In this document: one piece after another, positions 48,288-61,900 of the stretch
Numbering within the stretch: the stretch's first letter is position 1
How the letters are laid out: each line of letters opens with the position of its first letter
NCBI GenBank assembly: GCA_963763135.1
Contig: CAVXNJ010000004.1
Coordinates: 248,001 to 312,000, forward strand
Length of the DNA: 64,000 nucleotides
Direction: 5' to 3'
From: JANMZO01 sp963763135
Lineage (GTDB): Bacteria; Actinomycetota; Acidimicrobiia; Acidimicrobiales; JANYDT01
Notes under the pieces: generated by a model
Told to the model about the DNA's origin: nothing
The model's input: the letters and a program-made list of their open reading frames with translations, nothing else
Databases searched by the model: none
Made by a program: the position numbers and the translations under genes

Positions 48288-49049
48288 GTGTTCACGGTTT
48301 CGCACCTCCTCCTGGGTCTTGTGGCGGCAGTGATCATCGGTCTGTCGAAGACCGCGGTTCCCGGTGGTGGGCTGCTCGCAACGCCACTCCTGGCAATGGT
48401 CGTCTCCGGACGCCTGATTGCCGGCACCACCCTGCCGATGCTCCTCGTGGCCGACGTCATCGCCGTGACCTGGTTCGGCCGTCACGCCCGCCGCGACCTG
48501 CTGACTCCGCTCATTGTTTCGGTCCTTGTCGGTTTCGCGTTGGGGACGTGGTTCTATGTGGCGGTCGGCGCCGGTGGCCGGGCGCTCGATGTGACCCTCG
48601 GCGCCAGCATCATTGTGCTGGTTGTTCTCCAAATCGCCCGGTTGGTCAGGCGATCCGCCCCGGTCATTCCCACGGCCGGACTCACCGCCGGGGTCGGCGT
48701 CACGGGCGGCTTCACAACGTTCGTCGCGAACGCCGCCGGGCCGGTGCTGAACACCTATCTCATCGGGATTGGGTTACCGAAGGACGAACTGATCGGCACC
48801 TCGGCGTGGTTCTACTTCGGGGTCAACGTCACCAAGATTCCCGTGTATATCGCCATCGGTGCATGGGCGAGCGGTGGACACTTCTTCACCGCCGAATCCC
48901 TCCGGTTCGACGCCGTCTTGGCCCCAGCCGTGATCGCCGCCATGTTCTTGGGGAAGCACCTCCTCGCCCGCATCGCGCAAGAGACCTTCACCCTGATAGT
49001 TCTCGCCCTAGCCGCCCTTGCGGCAGTGAAGTTGCTGATCGGCTTCTGA
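48288..49049 (+). CDS. TauE/SafE-family sulfite/organosulfur exporter
   Basis: 253-residue integral membrane protein with about eight helices. Two related halves are visible: LLLGLVAAVIIGLSKTAVPG near the start and VGVTGGFTTFVANAAGPVLN in the middle, the characteristic TauE/SafE repeat with small residues. The substrate (sulfite, sulfoacetate or other anions) cannot be deduced. GTG 48288 is the likely start, with a TAACGT box 9 nt upstream. It is divergent from the cyclase gene. No sulfur-metabolism genes are adjacent. Confidence 0.9.
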   Translation: MFTVSHLLLGLVAAVIIGLSKTAVPGGGLLATPLLAMVVSGRLIAGTTLPMLLVADVIAVTWFGRHARRDLLTPLIVSVLVGFALGTWFYVAVGAGGRALDVTLGASIIVLVVLQIARLVRRSAPVIPTAGLTAGVGVTGGFTTFVANAAGPVLNTYLIGIGLPKDELIGTSAWFYFGVNVTKIPVYIAIGAWASGGHFFTAESLRFDAVLAPAVIAAMFLGKHLLARIAQETFTLIVLALAALAAVKLLIGF

Positions 49050-49097
49050 CCGGTCCGCGTACTGGTGCTTGCGAGTGCACGAAGCGAAGCGGGTCGA

Positions 49098-49183
49098 CAC
49101 GATCGTTGTCAGCATGCCATCTCGTGGTCACCGTGACGGCGGCTGGCAACGAAGCGGCACGTTCGCAACAACCGTCGTTGGAA
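49098..49183. repeat. Direct repeat flanking AbiEi/DUF559-like gene, copy 1
   Basis: The core 49111-49171 (61 nt) matches 50332-50392 at 54 of 61 positions without gaps and in the same orientation. Similarity continues at lower level on both sides, including a palindrome-like start. Copies 1 and 2 bracket the 49265-50242 gene. Confidence 0.8.
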
Positions 49184-49264
49184 ATCTGGCAATATCGCCG
49201 CTGGATTAACCGGCCGCCCCACGACGACTCATTGCCTCATCTCGAGCGTTGCGCCCCCGGTCGA

Positions 49265-50242
49265 TCACGACGAATTCGTTCGTCGCGTAACGGACCGACA
49301 CGCCGTCGACCGTCCAGCTGTTGGCCGGGATCGCCACAGATTGACGGACCGCGGCTCAATCTGCTGCGCGACGGCGAGAGGATTTCGCATGATCTCGACC
49401 GCCGTAAACCGAAGAAGCCGGAAGCCACGAAGGAGCTTGTTCTGACGTCGAAGGTCTCGCGCAAGGGCACGTTCATTTGCATGGGCGGCTCCACCATCGA
49501 CCTCGATAAGGAGGCGGCACCCGGGGAGCGAGAGATCCGGGTAGAAAATGTCGAGCAGGACCCCGTTCGCATCGTAGATACGTAGTGTTACCTGTCGGAC
49601 CGCGTGAAGCCCGAGCGTGCGAAGTGCCTGAACCAGCAGCGTTTCGGGGAAACTCCCGGTCGGACGATCGAGGTCACTGCGCCGACTCAGTACCTGGCGA
49701 AGCAGGTAGTTCCCAGTGGCACGAGGCTGTTCTGCGACGATCGTCCGTAGCTCGGTGAGTAAAGCCGTGTTCCAGATTTCCGGTTGACGGCGATCGTTCC
49801 CCCGAAGTGCCGACTCGACTGCTTGTTCCACGACGTCGATGCTGTATCGAGCTGCGATGTCCCGCAGGGTTCGTGCTGACGACGACGCGGCAAGTCCATC
49901 GATCACGACGATGTTCGGGTCGGCGAATCGAGACCGATGAACGGTTTTCGGGAACCGGTTGGAATCTGAGATCACCGTAATGTCGAGTGGTCGATCGGTG
50001 ACGCCTTCGAGCTGATGCAGCACTGCGGCAGCGCCATGGCTAACAAATGCCGTTGGTCCGCAGCGCAGCAGGAGCCCAGCCAGTTCGGCCTTCCATCGAA
50101 GGTCGTCCGTGAGTCCAGGGTTGGTCAGGAAGACGTGCTCGTGAAGTTGTACCCATTCCTCTCGCTGAACTAGCCGATAGACCTTCCGGCGGCTGAATCC
50201 ACGCTCGTTCGCCTGGCCCATCGTGACAACGAAATGCAGCAT
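49265..50242 (-). CDS. AbiEi-like / DUF559 protein
   Basis: 325 residues. The N-terminal half (FSRRKVYRLVQREEWVQLHEHVF, then HGAAAVLHQLEGV) resembles the winged-helix and second domain of AbiEi-type antitoxins. The C-terminal part (LLIEVDGGAAHANERALARD, then RLLRFTAVEIMRNP) is the DUF559/Vsr-like nuclease fold with its conserved EVDG, a His shortly after it, and an Arg-rich helix. Proteins joining these two parts are common in actinobacteria and are of uncertain function, possibly defence- or DNA-related. There is no toxin partner beside it. A 14-bp palindrome abuts the ATG, and the gene is bracketed by two 61-bp direct repeats, suggesting a mobile or duplicated cassette. Confidence 0.8.
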   Translation of the reverse strand: MLHFVVTMGQANERGFSRRKVYRLVQREEWVQLHEHVFLTNPGLTDDLRWKAELAGLLLRCGPTAFVSHGAAAVLHQLEGVTDRPLDITVISDSNRFPKTVHRSRFADPNIVVIDGLAASSSARTLRDIAARYSIDVVEQAVESALRGNDRRQPEIWNTALLTELRTIVAEQPRATGNYLLRQVLSRRSDLDRPTGSFPETLLVQALRTLGLHAVRQVTLRIYDANGVLLDIFYPDLSLPGCRLLIEVDGGAAHANERALARDLRRQNKLLRGFRLLRFTAVEIMRNPLAVAQQIEPRSVNLWRSRPTAGRSTACRSVTRRTNSS

Positions 50243-50256
50243 CCCAACATGTTGGG
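50243..50256. promoter_or_regulatory. 14-bp palindrome at the AbiEi/DUF559 gene start
   Basis: CCCAACATGTTGGG is a perfect palindrome ending immediately before the ATG (minus strand). It could be an autoregulatory operator or a translational hairpin. Confidence 0.5.
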
Positions 50257-50314
50257 GGCAACCCTCAGAAATTGGGGAGGAGGTAACCGCGCGCTAGGTA
50301 GCTTGATCGCGCCG

Positions 50315-50401
50315 GACCACGACCATCGTGGTCAGGGTGCCACCTCGTGGTCACCGTGGCGGCGGGTGGCAACGAAGCGGCATGTTGGCAACGATGGTTG
50401 G
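50315..50401. repeat. Direct repeat flanking AbiEi/DUF559-like gene, copy 2
   Basis: Second copy of the 49098-49183 element. It begins with a perfect palindrome, GACCACGA-CCA-TCGTGGTC (about 50315-50333), followed by the shared 61-nt core 50332-50392. The rest of the 270-bp gap (50243-50512) holds no gene. Confidence 0.8.
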
Positions 50402-50512
50402 ATGGTGGCGACCGGCAAGTAAAGGTGTAGCTTGCGCCTCCGTCGGTGAGTTCCCGGCCATCTCGGACGTTACTCCGACCGGTCTCGGCGGTGCGTCCGC
50501 CCCAAGGACGCG

Positions 50513-55991
<5,479 letters not shown>

Positions 55992-56079
55992 TCGACTCCT
56001 CCTGGGAGCTTCAACTTGGGTGGTGCCGACCTTTACCGAATGGGTGCGGCTAAGCAAACCACGTCGTCAGAACCGGCGC

Positions 56080-56095
56080 CGTGATCGAGATCACA
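56080..56095. promoter_or_regulatory. CRP-like palindrome in divergent promoter
   Basis: CGTGATCGAGATCACA matches the TGTGA-N6-TCACA pattern of Crp-family sites in all but the first base, with perfect GTGAT/ATCAC arms. It lies 89 bases upstream of the kinase start and 177 upstream of the Crp-type gene, so it may control the kinase and perhaps the regulator itself. Confidence 0.55.
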
Positions 56096-56220
56096 GAGCG
56101 GGGATATGGGGGCGGAACGGTGTCGCCGGTCGGAATCGGGTGGGTTTCGGCGTGCCGGGCAGAGGTCCCCAGACGAATAGATTTTGATCGTGAAGGAAAT
56201 GTGCAAGATTTAGCGCGTTT

Positions 56221-56226
56221 TATAAT
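56221..56226 (+). promoter_or_regulatory. TATAAT -10 box of the Crp-type gene
   Basis: A perfect consensus -10 in an A/T-rich stretch, 45 bases upstream of ATG 56272; no good -35 is seen at 16-18 bp. TCGTGA occurs three times around it (56178-56183, 56233-56238, 56244-56249) and may be half-sites for a regulator. Confidence 0.5.
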
Positions 56227-56271
56227 GTTTTTTCGTGAAAGAATCGTGACACTTTAAGGCGAGGCGTCGAA

Positions 56272-56931
56272 ATGAGCGAACCACAACAACATCCGCGCGT
56301 AACGAGTTCAACGGCGAACGCCTTTGAGCGGGTGGGCGTGTCACGAACTTTTCAACGTGGCGAAACGATCTGCAGCGAGGGCGACCCGGCAGGACCAGTG
56401 ATGCTGGTGCAAAGTGGCATCGTCGATGTTCGTTCCCGAGTCGATGATGTCGACGTTTCGGTGGCTACCGTCGGGTCGGGCCGACTCATCGGCGAGATCG
56501 CCGTGATCGACGGTGGCGTTCGATCGGCCACCATGGTGGCCCGGACCGACGTACAGCTCACGCTCGTCGACCAGCTGACGATGTCTGACCTTCTGGAGAG
56601 CGAACCGAGTGTCGCTCTCGACGTTCTCCGCTCGGTCGTCGACCGGTTCCGCACCCGCGCGACATCGCCGATCAGCCTGTCGAAAGACGCCCGGGGCCTC
56701 GGTCGGGTGATCGTCGAGTACCTCGATCACCGCGGCATCCGCTGGGGTCTCGTCACCGTCGCCGACGCGGCGGCCAGCGAACTTGCCGTCGAAGCGAATT
56801 ATGAACCCCAACGGTTCAGTTCAGCGCTCGATGAGTTGCAGCGCTCCGGGCTGGTCACGACCGACGCGAACCGCGTTGCCGTCGCCGACCGTTCGGCGCT
56901 CGAGCGGCTGTGTCGCGAACCCGTTATCTGA
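56272..56931 (+). CDS. Crp/Fnr-family transcription regulator
   Basis: 219 residues. The N-terminal cyclic-nucleotide-binding domain (about 20-125) keeps the phosphate-binding cassette GEIAVIDGGVRSATMVA, with the Glu and the Arg-Ser pair that contact cAMP or cGMP. A dimerisation helix follows (SVALDVLRSVVDRFRTRA), then a C-terminal winged helix with VTVADAAASELAVEANYEPQ and LDELQRSGLVTTDANRVAVA. Nucleotide-dependent DNA binding is likely. It is divergent from the GAF kinase across 280 bp containing a CRP-like palindrome, and the cyclase at 47-48 kb could supply the ligand. Its own start has a purine-rich AAGGCGAGG upstream. Confidence 0.9.
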   Translation: MSEPQQHPRVTSSTANAFERVGVSRTFQRGETICSEGDPAGPVMLVQSGIVDVRSRVDDVDVSVATVGSGRLIGEIAVIDGGVRSATMVARTDVQLTLVDQLTMSDLLESEPSVALDVLRSVVDRFRTRATSPISLSKDARGLGRVIVEYLDHRGIRWGLVTVADAAASELAVEANYEPQRFSSALDELQRSGLVTTDANRVAVADRSALERLCREPVI

Positions 56932-56994
56932 CGGTCATCTGACCGCCAAAGGACCTCACTCCGACCCAAGCTGCTTGCCCGGAAGGTAGCTCTA

Positions 56995-57969
56995 CTACCA
57001 GGAGTACGCCTCCGGGGCGGTGCCGCCCGGCCCGGGGAATATCGTGTCGAGGGCAGTCAAGGTCTCGCTGCCAAGCGTGATGTCGAGTGCCCGCAGGGAT
57101 GCTCCGTCGAGCTGGTCCATCGTGCGCGGGCCGATGATCGGACACGTCACGGTCGGCTGAGCGAGAAGCCACGCGAGAGCGACGGCGGCTGGCGGTTCGC
57201 CAAGATCGGCGCACAACGCCTCCCATTTTTCCAGCTGCGGACGCAGCTTCTCCAGGCGCCGAAGGGCCTGCGGGTTGCGACGACGGGCGGTATCAGGATC
57301 GTTGAGACCTCCGCCGAGCATGCCGCCGGAGAGCGGACTCCACGGGATCACGCCGAGGCCGTAGTGCTCGCAAGCGGGGAGGACCTCAAGTTCAACGGTG
57401 CGGACCAGAAGGTTGTAATGGCTCTGCTCGCTCACGAGACCGAGCGAATGACGGCCTTTGGCTGCCTCGTTGGCCTGGGTGATGTGCCACCCCGCAAAGT
57501 TGCTGCTGCCGACGTAAATGATCTTTCCCTGGCTGACGAGCGTGTCCATCGCCTGCCAGATCTCGTCCCACGGTGCGGTGCGATCGATGTGGTGCATCTG
57601 ATAAAGGTCGATGTGGTCGGTTTGAAGCCGGCGAAGACTCTCATCGCAGGCGGCGCGAATGTGACGCGCTGACAGACGGCCGTCGTTTGGCCAGTCGCTC
57701 ATCGCCCCGTAGGCCTTGGTGGCCAGTACGACCTTCTCACGTCGGCCGCCGCCTTGGGCGAACCACCGCCCGACGATCTCCTCGGTTGCTCCGTAACCTT
57801 TGTCGCCGCCGTACCGGTTGGCAGTGTCGTAGAAGTTGATACCGAGTTCGAGGGCCCGATCCATGATCGACCACGATTCCGGTTCAGGAGTCTGAGGCCC
57901 GAAATTCATCGTGCCCAGACACAGTTCGCTCACTTGTAGTGCAGTACGGCCAAGACGTCGATAGCGCAT
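56995..57969 (-). CDS. Aldo/keto reductase
   Basis: 324 residues, NADPH-type TIM-barrel reductase. Catalytic residues are seen in order: Asp/Tyr in GINFYDTANRYGG, Lys in VVLATKAYG, His in DLYQMHHIDRTAP. The cofactor end has IPWSPLSGGMLGGG and the later VTCPIIGPRTMDQLDGA. It belongs to the YajO/YhdN-like branch with unknown physiological substrate. ATG 57969 gives a normal length. It is convergent with the Crp-type gene and about 190 bases from the divergent DUF445 gene, with no visible functional link. Confidence 0.92.
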   Translation of the reverse strand: MRYRRLGRTALQVSELCLGTMNFGPQTPEPESWSIMDRALELGINFYDTANRYGGDKGYGATEEIVGRWFAQGGGRREKVVLATKAYGAMSDWPNDGRLSARHIRAACDESLRRLQTDHIDLYQMHHIDRTAPWDEIWQAMDTLVSQGKIIYVGSSNFAGWHITQANEAAKGRHSLGLVSEQSHYNLLVRTVELEVLPACEHYGLGVIPWSPLSGGMLGGGLNDPDTARRRNPQALRRLEKLRPQLEKWEALCADLGEPPAAVALAWLLAQPTVTCPIIGPRTMDQLDGASLRALDITLGSETLTALDTIFPGPGGTAPEAYSW

Positions 57970-58162
57970 AAGCCACCGTATCCGATCCAGCCCATCGCTT
58001 GTCGAGTTGCCTGGTGCTCTGCGCGCATAGCAATTGACGGATGGCTACGACTCAGGGTCCGGTCAGGGGTGGCGTCGCGAGCGGCGCACCACAAGTCGTT
58101 TGCGTGGGGTAGGTTCGTGTCGGTCGACTCGGTGCGTGTGCACCGGTCGGGTGGTTCGTCGT

Positions 58163-59377
58163 ATGAGTCCTTTGAAGCGAATGAAAATGCTCGCCGCTGC
58201 TCTTCTGGCGGTGGCTGTCGCCGTGTTTGTCGTTGCCCGTCACTTCGAGCCGGAGCACAGTTGGGCGGGATATGTGCGGGCATTCGCAGAAGCCGCGATG
58301 GTTGGTGCGCTGGCCGACTGGTTCGCGGTTACTGCGCTGTTCCGACACCCGCTCCGCCTTCCGATTCCGCACACGGCGATCATCCCGAAACGTAAAGACG
58401 AAATCGGCCGCGGTCTCGGTGAATTCGTTCAAGGTAACTTTCTGACCCCCGAAGTGCTTCTCCCGAAAATTCGAGGAGCTCACATCGCCGATCGGTTGGC
58501 CGGGTGGCTCGGCCAGGACGACGCCGCGAACCGGGTTGTGTCGACGGTGGCCGACGGTGCCCGAAATGCCCTCCACGGGGTCGACGACGCAGAAATGACC
58601 TCGATAGTGGGAGAGCGGCTGCGGGCGTTGCTTGAGTCGCGACCGGCTGCACCATTGGTAGGACGCGCGTTGCAGGAACTGAGCAGCGAAGGTCGACGTG
58701 ATCATGCCTTCGATCTGGCCATTGCGAGGGTCCACGCGATCCTTCTCGACAACCGGGACCGACTGCGAATGCAGTTTGAGAAGGAGTCGCCTTGGTGGAC
58801 GCCGGAGCGCATCGACGCCAAGGTGTTCGATCGTTTGTTCACGGGGTTGGCCCGAGTGCTCACTGATATGCACGCAAATCGTTATCACCCGCTTCGAACA
58901 GCGCTCGTTGCCCGCGCTGACCGCTTCCTCGACGAACTTCAACACGATCCGAAGACGATCGCGAAGGGCGAAGAGCTGAAGACGCGACTTCTGACGAATG
59001 CCACCGTCGACCAGTGGGCATCGCAAGCCTGGGTTGCCATGCGGGCCGAGATCGTTCATCAGCTCACCGACCGTGAGTCGGCGCTTCAGATAAAGAGTCG
59101 CAGCGCAATCGTGAGTTTCGCGCAGCGGGCACAGACTGACCCGGCCCTACGCGCGCAGATCGACGATCGCATCGAGCGATTCGTTGTCGCTGCGGTCGCC
59201 CGGTCGGGCAACGAGGTCGCCGACCTCATCGCAACGACGGTCGCCCGTTGGGACTCTGCCGACACCGTCGACCGCATCGAAAACCAGATCGGTCGGGACC
59301 TGCAGTTCATCCGCATCAACGGCACGCTCGTTGGTGGCCTGGCCGGACTCGTGATCCACACGCTCACGCATCTTTGA
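58163..59377 (+). CDS. DUF445 membrane-associated protein
   Basis: 404 residues from ATG 58163; GTG 58151 is possible and the longer frame to 58034 is not protein-like. The N-terminus has a hydrophobic helix (MLAAALLAVAVAVFVVARH), then the family signature YVRAFAEAAMVGALADWFAV and ALFRHPLRLPIPHTAIIPKR. A long, mainly helical and charged body follows (KDEIGRGLGEFVQGNFLTPE), and the end is a hydrophobic GTLVGGLAGLVIHTLTHL helix. DUF445 (YjiN/YheB-like) proteins are widespread with no settled function; a membrane-anchored structural role is possible. Confidence 0.9.
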   Translation: MSPLKRMKMLAAALLAVAVAVFVVARHFEPEHSWAGYVRAFAEAAMVGALADWFAVTALFRHPLRLPIPHTAIIPKRKDEIGRGLGEFVQGNFLTPEVLLPKIRGAHIADRLAGWLGQDDAANRVVSTVADGARNALHGVDDAEMTSIVGERLRALLESRPAAPLVGRALQELSSEGRRDHAFDLAIARVHAILLDNRDRLRMQFEKESPWWTPERIDAKVFDRLFTGLARVLTDMHANRYHPLRTALVARADRFLDELQHDPKTIAKGEELKTRLLTNATVDQWASQAWVAMRAEIVHQLTDRESALQIKSRSAIVSFAQRAQTDPALRAQIDDRIERFVVAAVARSGNEVADLIATTVARWDSADTVDRIENQIGRDLQFIRINGTLVGGLAGLVIHTLTHL

Positions 59378-59444
59378 GCGAGCCACGCGATCCCCTCGGC
59401 GAGCTTCGCTGCCGCGGGTGAGCGGGTGAGCGGGTGAGCGGTTT

Positions 59445-59846
59445 CTATTGGTTGCGCATGGCGTCGGCCGCCATCGTGAAATAGGCATCGAAGCGTGCTC
59501 GAACATCGGGGGCCGGTTGGAGTACGTCGAGCGCGTGGGTCATGGCCGCCAGCCAGTGGTCACGTTCGACCTCACCCACGACAAACGGCGCGTGGCGCAT
59601 CTTGAGTCGGGGATGTCCGCGGGCCTCGGAGTACGTGGTCGGCCCGCCCCAGTACTGCACCAGGAAGTAGGTGATTCGCGCTTGGGCCGGTCCCAGATTG
59701 TCTGGCTCGGGATACATGCGGAGCAGAACTTCATCCTGTCGGACCTGCTCGTAGAACAGGCTGCCCAGACGTTCGAAAAACGGTATGCCGCCGACCGCGT
59801 CGAACACGGAGTCGGCTTCCTCCAACAACTTCGGAACGATTTCCAC
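59445..59846 (-). CDS. Group II truncated haemoglobin (GlbO-like)
   Basis: 133 residues from GTG 59846. The upstream open frame to 60182 lies over the divergent gene and is not globin. The 2-on-2 globin pattern is clear: FDAVGGIPFFERLGSLFYEQ at the N-terminus, YFLVQYWGGPTTYSEARGHP in the middle, then LKMRHAPFVVG with the proximal histidine, and RDHWLAAMTHALD with the tryptophan typical of group II. It probably binds oxygen, or detoxifies nitric oxide or peroxide with an unknown reductase. It is divergent from the small gene at 59941 by 94 bases. Confidence 0.93.
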   Translation of the reverse strand: MEIVPKLLEEADSVFDAVGGIPFFERLGSLFYEQVRQDEVLLRMYPEPDNLGPAQARITYFLVQYWGGPTTYSEARGHPRLKMRHAPFVVGEVERDHWLAAMTHALDVLQPAPDVRARFDAYFTMAADAMRNQ

Positions 59847-59928
59847 CCCACCAGTATTGCCCGTCCGCCATGGGGCCCTGACACCGAGAACCTTGCCCAG
59901 GCGAACCGGAGACCGTCCGACCGCGGGG

Positions 59929-59934
59929 TAGATT
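59929..59934 (+). promoter_or_regulatory. TAGATT -10 box, leaderless gene at 59941
   Basis: TAGATT lies 6 nt before ATG 59941 with no ribosome-binding site between. Confidence 0.45.
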
Positions 59935-59940
59935 TTCCGC

Positions 59941-60372
59941 ATGTCTTTGGCTGATGTGTGCACCGATGAAACCCGGAAGAACGCCCTTGTGAAGGATGGT
60001 CTGATTGAACTTGAGGCCGAGCTGGAGTCGAGATCGGGCCTCGGAGGAGCCGCCATGCGGACCGGGTACAAGAGTGTGGTCAAGCTTCGTCCGGGCTTCA
60101 TCGAGTCGAACATCGAACGTCTGTTGCCGCGATTCGCCCCCGTCGTCGACCCGCACCTCGAAGCAGCCAAAGCCACAGGCAATGTTGAAGGTCACCTCGT
60201 TGCCCATGCCGACGAGATCGCAGAGGGCCTCCTTGGGGCGACTGATCAACGGGTTGCGGAGTCAAACAACAAGATCGCGAACAAGGTCTACAGCCAGTTC
60301 CGACCGAAGGCGAAGGAAAACGCGGTAAGCGCCATGCCTCGCTTGGCCCGTCTGTTGGCCCGTCACGCCTGA
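59941..60372 (+). CDS. Conserved actinobacterial small protein (DUF6918-like)
   Basis: 143 residues, helical, no signal peptide: MSLADVCTDETRKNALVKDG, then a central MRTGYKSVVKLRPGFIESNI and LLPRFAPVVDPHLEAAK, ending KAKENAVSAMPRLARLLARH. I recall this pattern as a small conserved unknown family of actinobacteria (DUF6918 by memory, unverified). It resembles a single-domain helical bundle with a conserved K-L-R-P-G turn. There is no operon partner: globin is divergent and glyS has its own promoter. Function unknown. Confidence 0.8.
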   Translation: MSLADVCTDETRKNALVKDGLIELEAELESRSGLGGAAMRTGYKSVVKLRPGFIESNIERLLPRFAPVVDPHLEAAKATGNVEGHLVAHADEIAEGLLGATDQRVAESNNKIANKVYSQFRPKAKENAVSAMPRLARLLARHA

Positions 60373-60435
60373 CCGTTTCAAGCTTCTTACGCCCATGCCG
60401 CCCTGAAGTGCGGGGTTAGCCACCACGGGGCGTAC

Positions 60436-60441
60436 TAACCT
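60436..60441 (+). promoter_or_regulatory. TAACCT -10 box, leaderless glyS
   Basis: TAACCT lies 6 nt before ATG 60448, with no ribosome-binding site between. Confidence 0.5.
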
Positions 60442-60447
60442 GACTGG

Positions 60448-61761
60448 ATGCCGAAGTTTCCTGACCTCTTCGATCGCGTCGTCAACCTCTCGAAACGTCG
60501 AGGGTTTGTCTTTCCGTCATCGGAGATCTACGGCGGCTTTCGCTCGACCTACGACTACGGGCCACTCGGCGCACTCATGCTCCGCAACGTTAAAGACGCC
60601 TGGGTTCGTTCGATGGTGCAGGAACGAGACGACGTTCTTCTTATCGATGCGTCAATTCTGAATCCACCGCAGGTATTCGAAGCGTCGGGTCACCTCGCGA
60701 ACTTCACCGACCCGCTCGTCGACTGCAAGAACTGCAAGTCCCGTCACCGCCTTGATCAGTTGGCCGACCCGAACACCTGCCCGTCGTGCGGCAAGTCCGG
60801 CACCTTCACCGAAGCGCGTGCCTTCAACCTGATGTTCAAGACGCATGCCGGTCCGGTGGAAGATTCCGGTGCCGTGGCGTATCTGCGTCCGGAAACCGCG
60901 CAGGGTATGTTCATCAACTTCTCGAATGTTCTCCAAACGAGCCGGAAGAAGCCCCCGTTCGGGATTGCCCAGGTGGGCAAGAGCTTCCGAAACGAGATTA
61001 CGCCCGGCAACTTCGTGTTCCGCACGCGTGAGTTCGAGCAGATGGAGATGGAGTTCTTCGTGCCGCCGGCTGAGGCTGACAAGTGGTACGAATACTGGAT
61101 CAGCGAGCGGTACAACTGGTACCTGAGCCTCGGTATCCCGGCCGAATCGCTGCGTATCCGCCCCCACGATGCCGATGAGTTGAGCCACTACAGCTCCGGC
61201 ACCTCCGACGTGGAGTTCACCTTCCCGTGGGGTTGGGGAGAGCTCGAAGGAATTGCCAACCGAGGCAACTTCGACCTCACACAGCACGCCGAGCATTCCG
61301 GTCAGAAGCTCGACTATTTCGATCAGACCACGAACGAGCGGTACCGTCCGCACGTCATCGAACCGGCCGCTGGTGCGACACGAACGATGATGGCGTTCCT
61401 GCTTTCCGCATACGACGAAGAAGAAGTGAACGGCGAAACCCGTACGGTGCTACGCCTCCACCACCGGATCGCCCCGTACAAAGTCGCCGTCCTGCCGTTG
61501 TCGAAGAAAGAGGAGCTGTCGGGCAAAGCGCGCGAAGTACTGAAGCTTCTGCAGCCCCACTTCATGACCGATTACGACGACACCCAGGCGATCGGCAAGC
61601 GGTACCGGCGTCAAGACGAGGTGGGCACTCCGTACTGTGTCACAGTCGACTTCGAGTCGCTGGAAGACAACGCCGTCACGATCCGCGAACGCGACACGAT
61701 GACTCAGGAACGCGTGGCAATCGCTGACCTGCTCTCCGTTCTTCGCGGTCACATGCCGTAG
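60448..61761 (+). CDS. glyS: Glycine-tRNA ligase (dimeric type)
   Basis: Charges tRNA-Gly. The 437-residue class II synthetase of the alpha-2 type begins KFPDLFDRVVNLSKRRGFVF with the family motif EIYGGFRSTYDYGPLGALM. A zinc-binding insert has CKNC and CPSC (about residues 93-115). Motif 2 is FGIAQVGKSFRNEITPGNFV with FRTREFEQMEMEFF, motif 3 is GATRTMMAFLLSAY, and the anticodon-binding domain ends near ADLLSVLRGHM. Length is slightly short but normal for actinobacteria. The single-chain type means no separate glyQ is expected. Confidence 0.97.
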   Translation: MPKFPDLFDRVVNLSKRRGFVFPSSEIYGGFRSTYDYGPLGALMLRNVKDAWVRSMVQERDDVLLIDASILNPPQVFEASGHLANFTDPLVDCKNCKSRHRLDQLADPNTCPSCGKSGTFTEARAFNLMFKTHAGPVEDSGAVAYLRPETAQGMFINFSNVLQTSRKKPPFGIAQVGKSFRNEITPGNFVFRTREFEQMEMEFFVPPAEADKWYEYWISERYNWYLSLGIPAESLRIRPHDADELSHYSSGTSDVEFTFPWGWGELEGIANRGNFDLTQHAEHSGQKLDYFDQTTNERYRPHVIEPAAGATRTMMAFLLSAYDEEEVNGETRTVLRLHHRIAPYKVAVLPLSKKEELSGKAREVLKLLQPHFMTDYDDTQAIGKRYRRQDEVGTPYCVTVDFESLEDNAVTIRERDTMTQERVAIADLLSVLRGHMP

Positions 61762-61782
61762 GCGAGCACCGCCGCGCATCTG

Positions 61783-61796
61783 TTATGTGCACATAA
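61783..61796. promoter_or_regulatory. 14-bp perfect palindrome after glyS
   Basis: TTATGTGCACATAA, 22 bases behind the glyS stop. It resembles binding sites of small dimeric regulators, but it lies between convergent genes where no promoter is expected; it may instead be part of the termination region. Confidence 0.4.
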
Positions 61797-61807
61797 GGAT
61801 TGAGTTG

Positions 61808-61845
61808 GCGAGTCGGGTCTCACACGTTTGTGGTACCCGACTCGC
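61808..61845. terminator. Long hairpin between glyS and DUF1501 tail
   Basis: GCGAGTCGGGT (61808-61818) pairs perfectly with ACCCGACTCGC (61835-61845). CACA/TGTG inside the loop adds a second short stem. It probably terminates glyS and the convergent gene. Confidence 0.65.
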
Positions 61846-61900
61846 TGCATCACGCGACTGCTTTCGTCATGAAGTCTGGTTGTGCCGCGAGTGACCCTGC

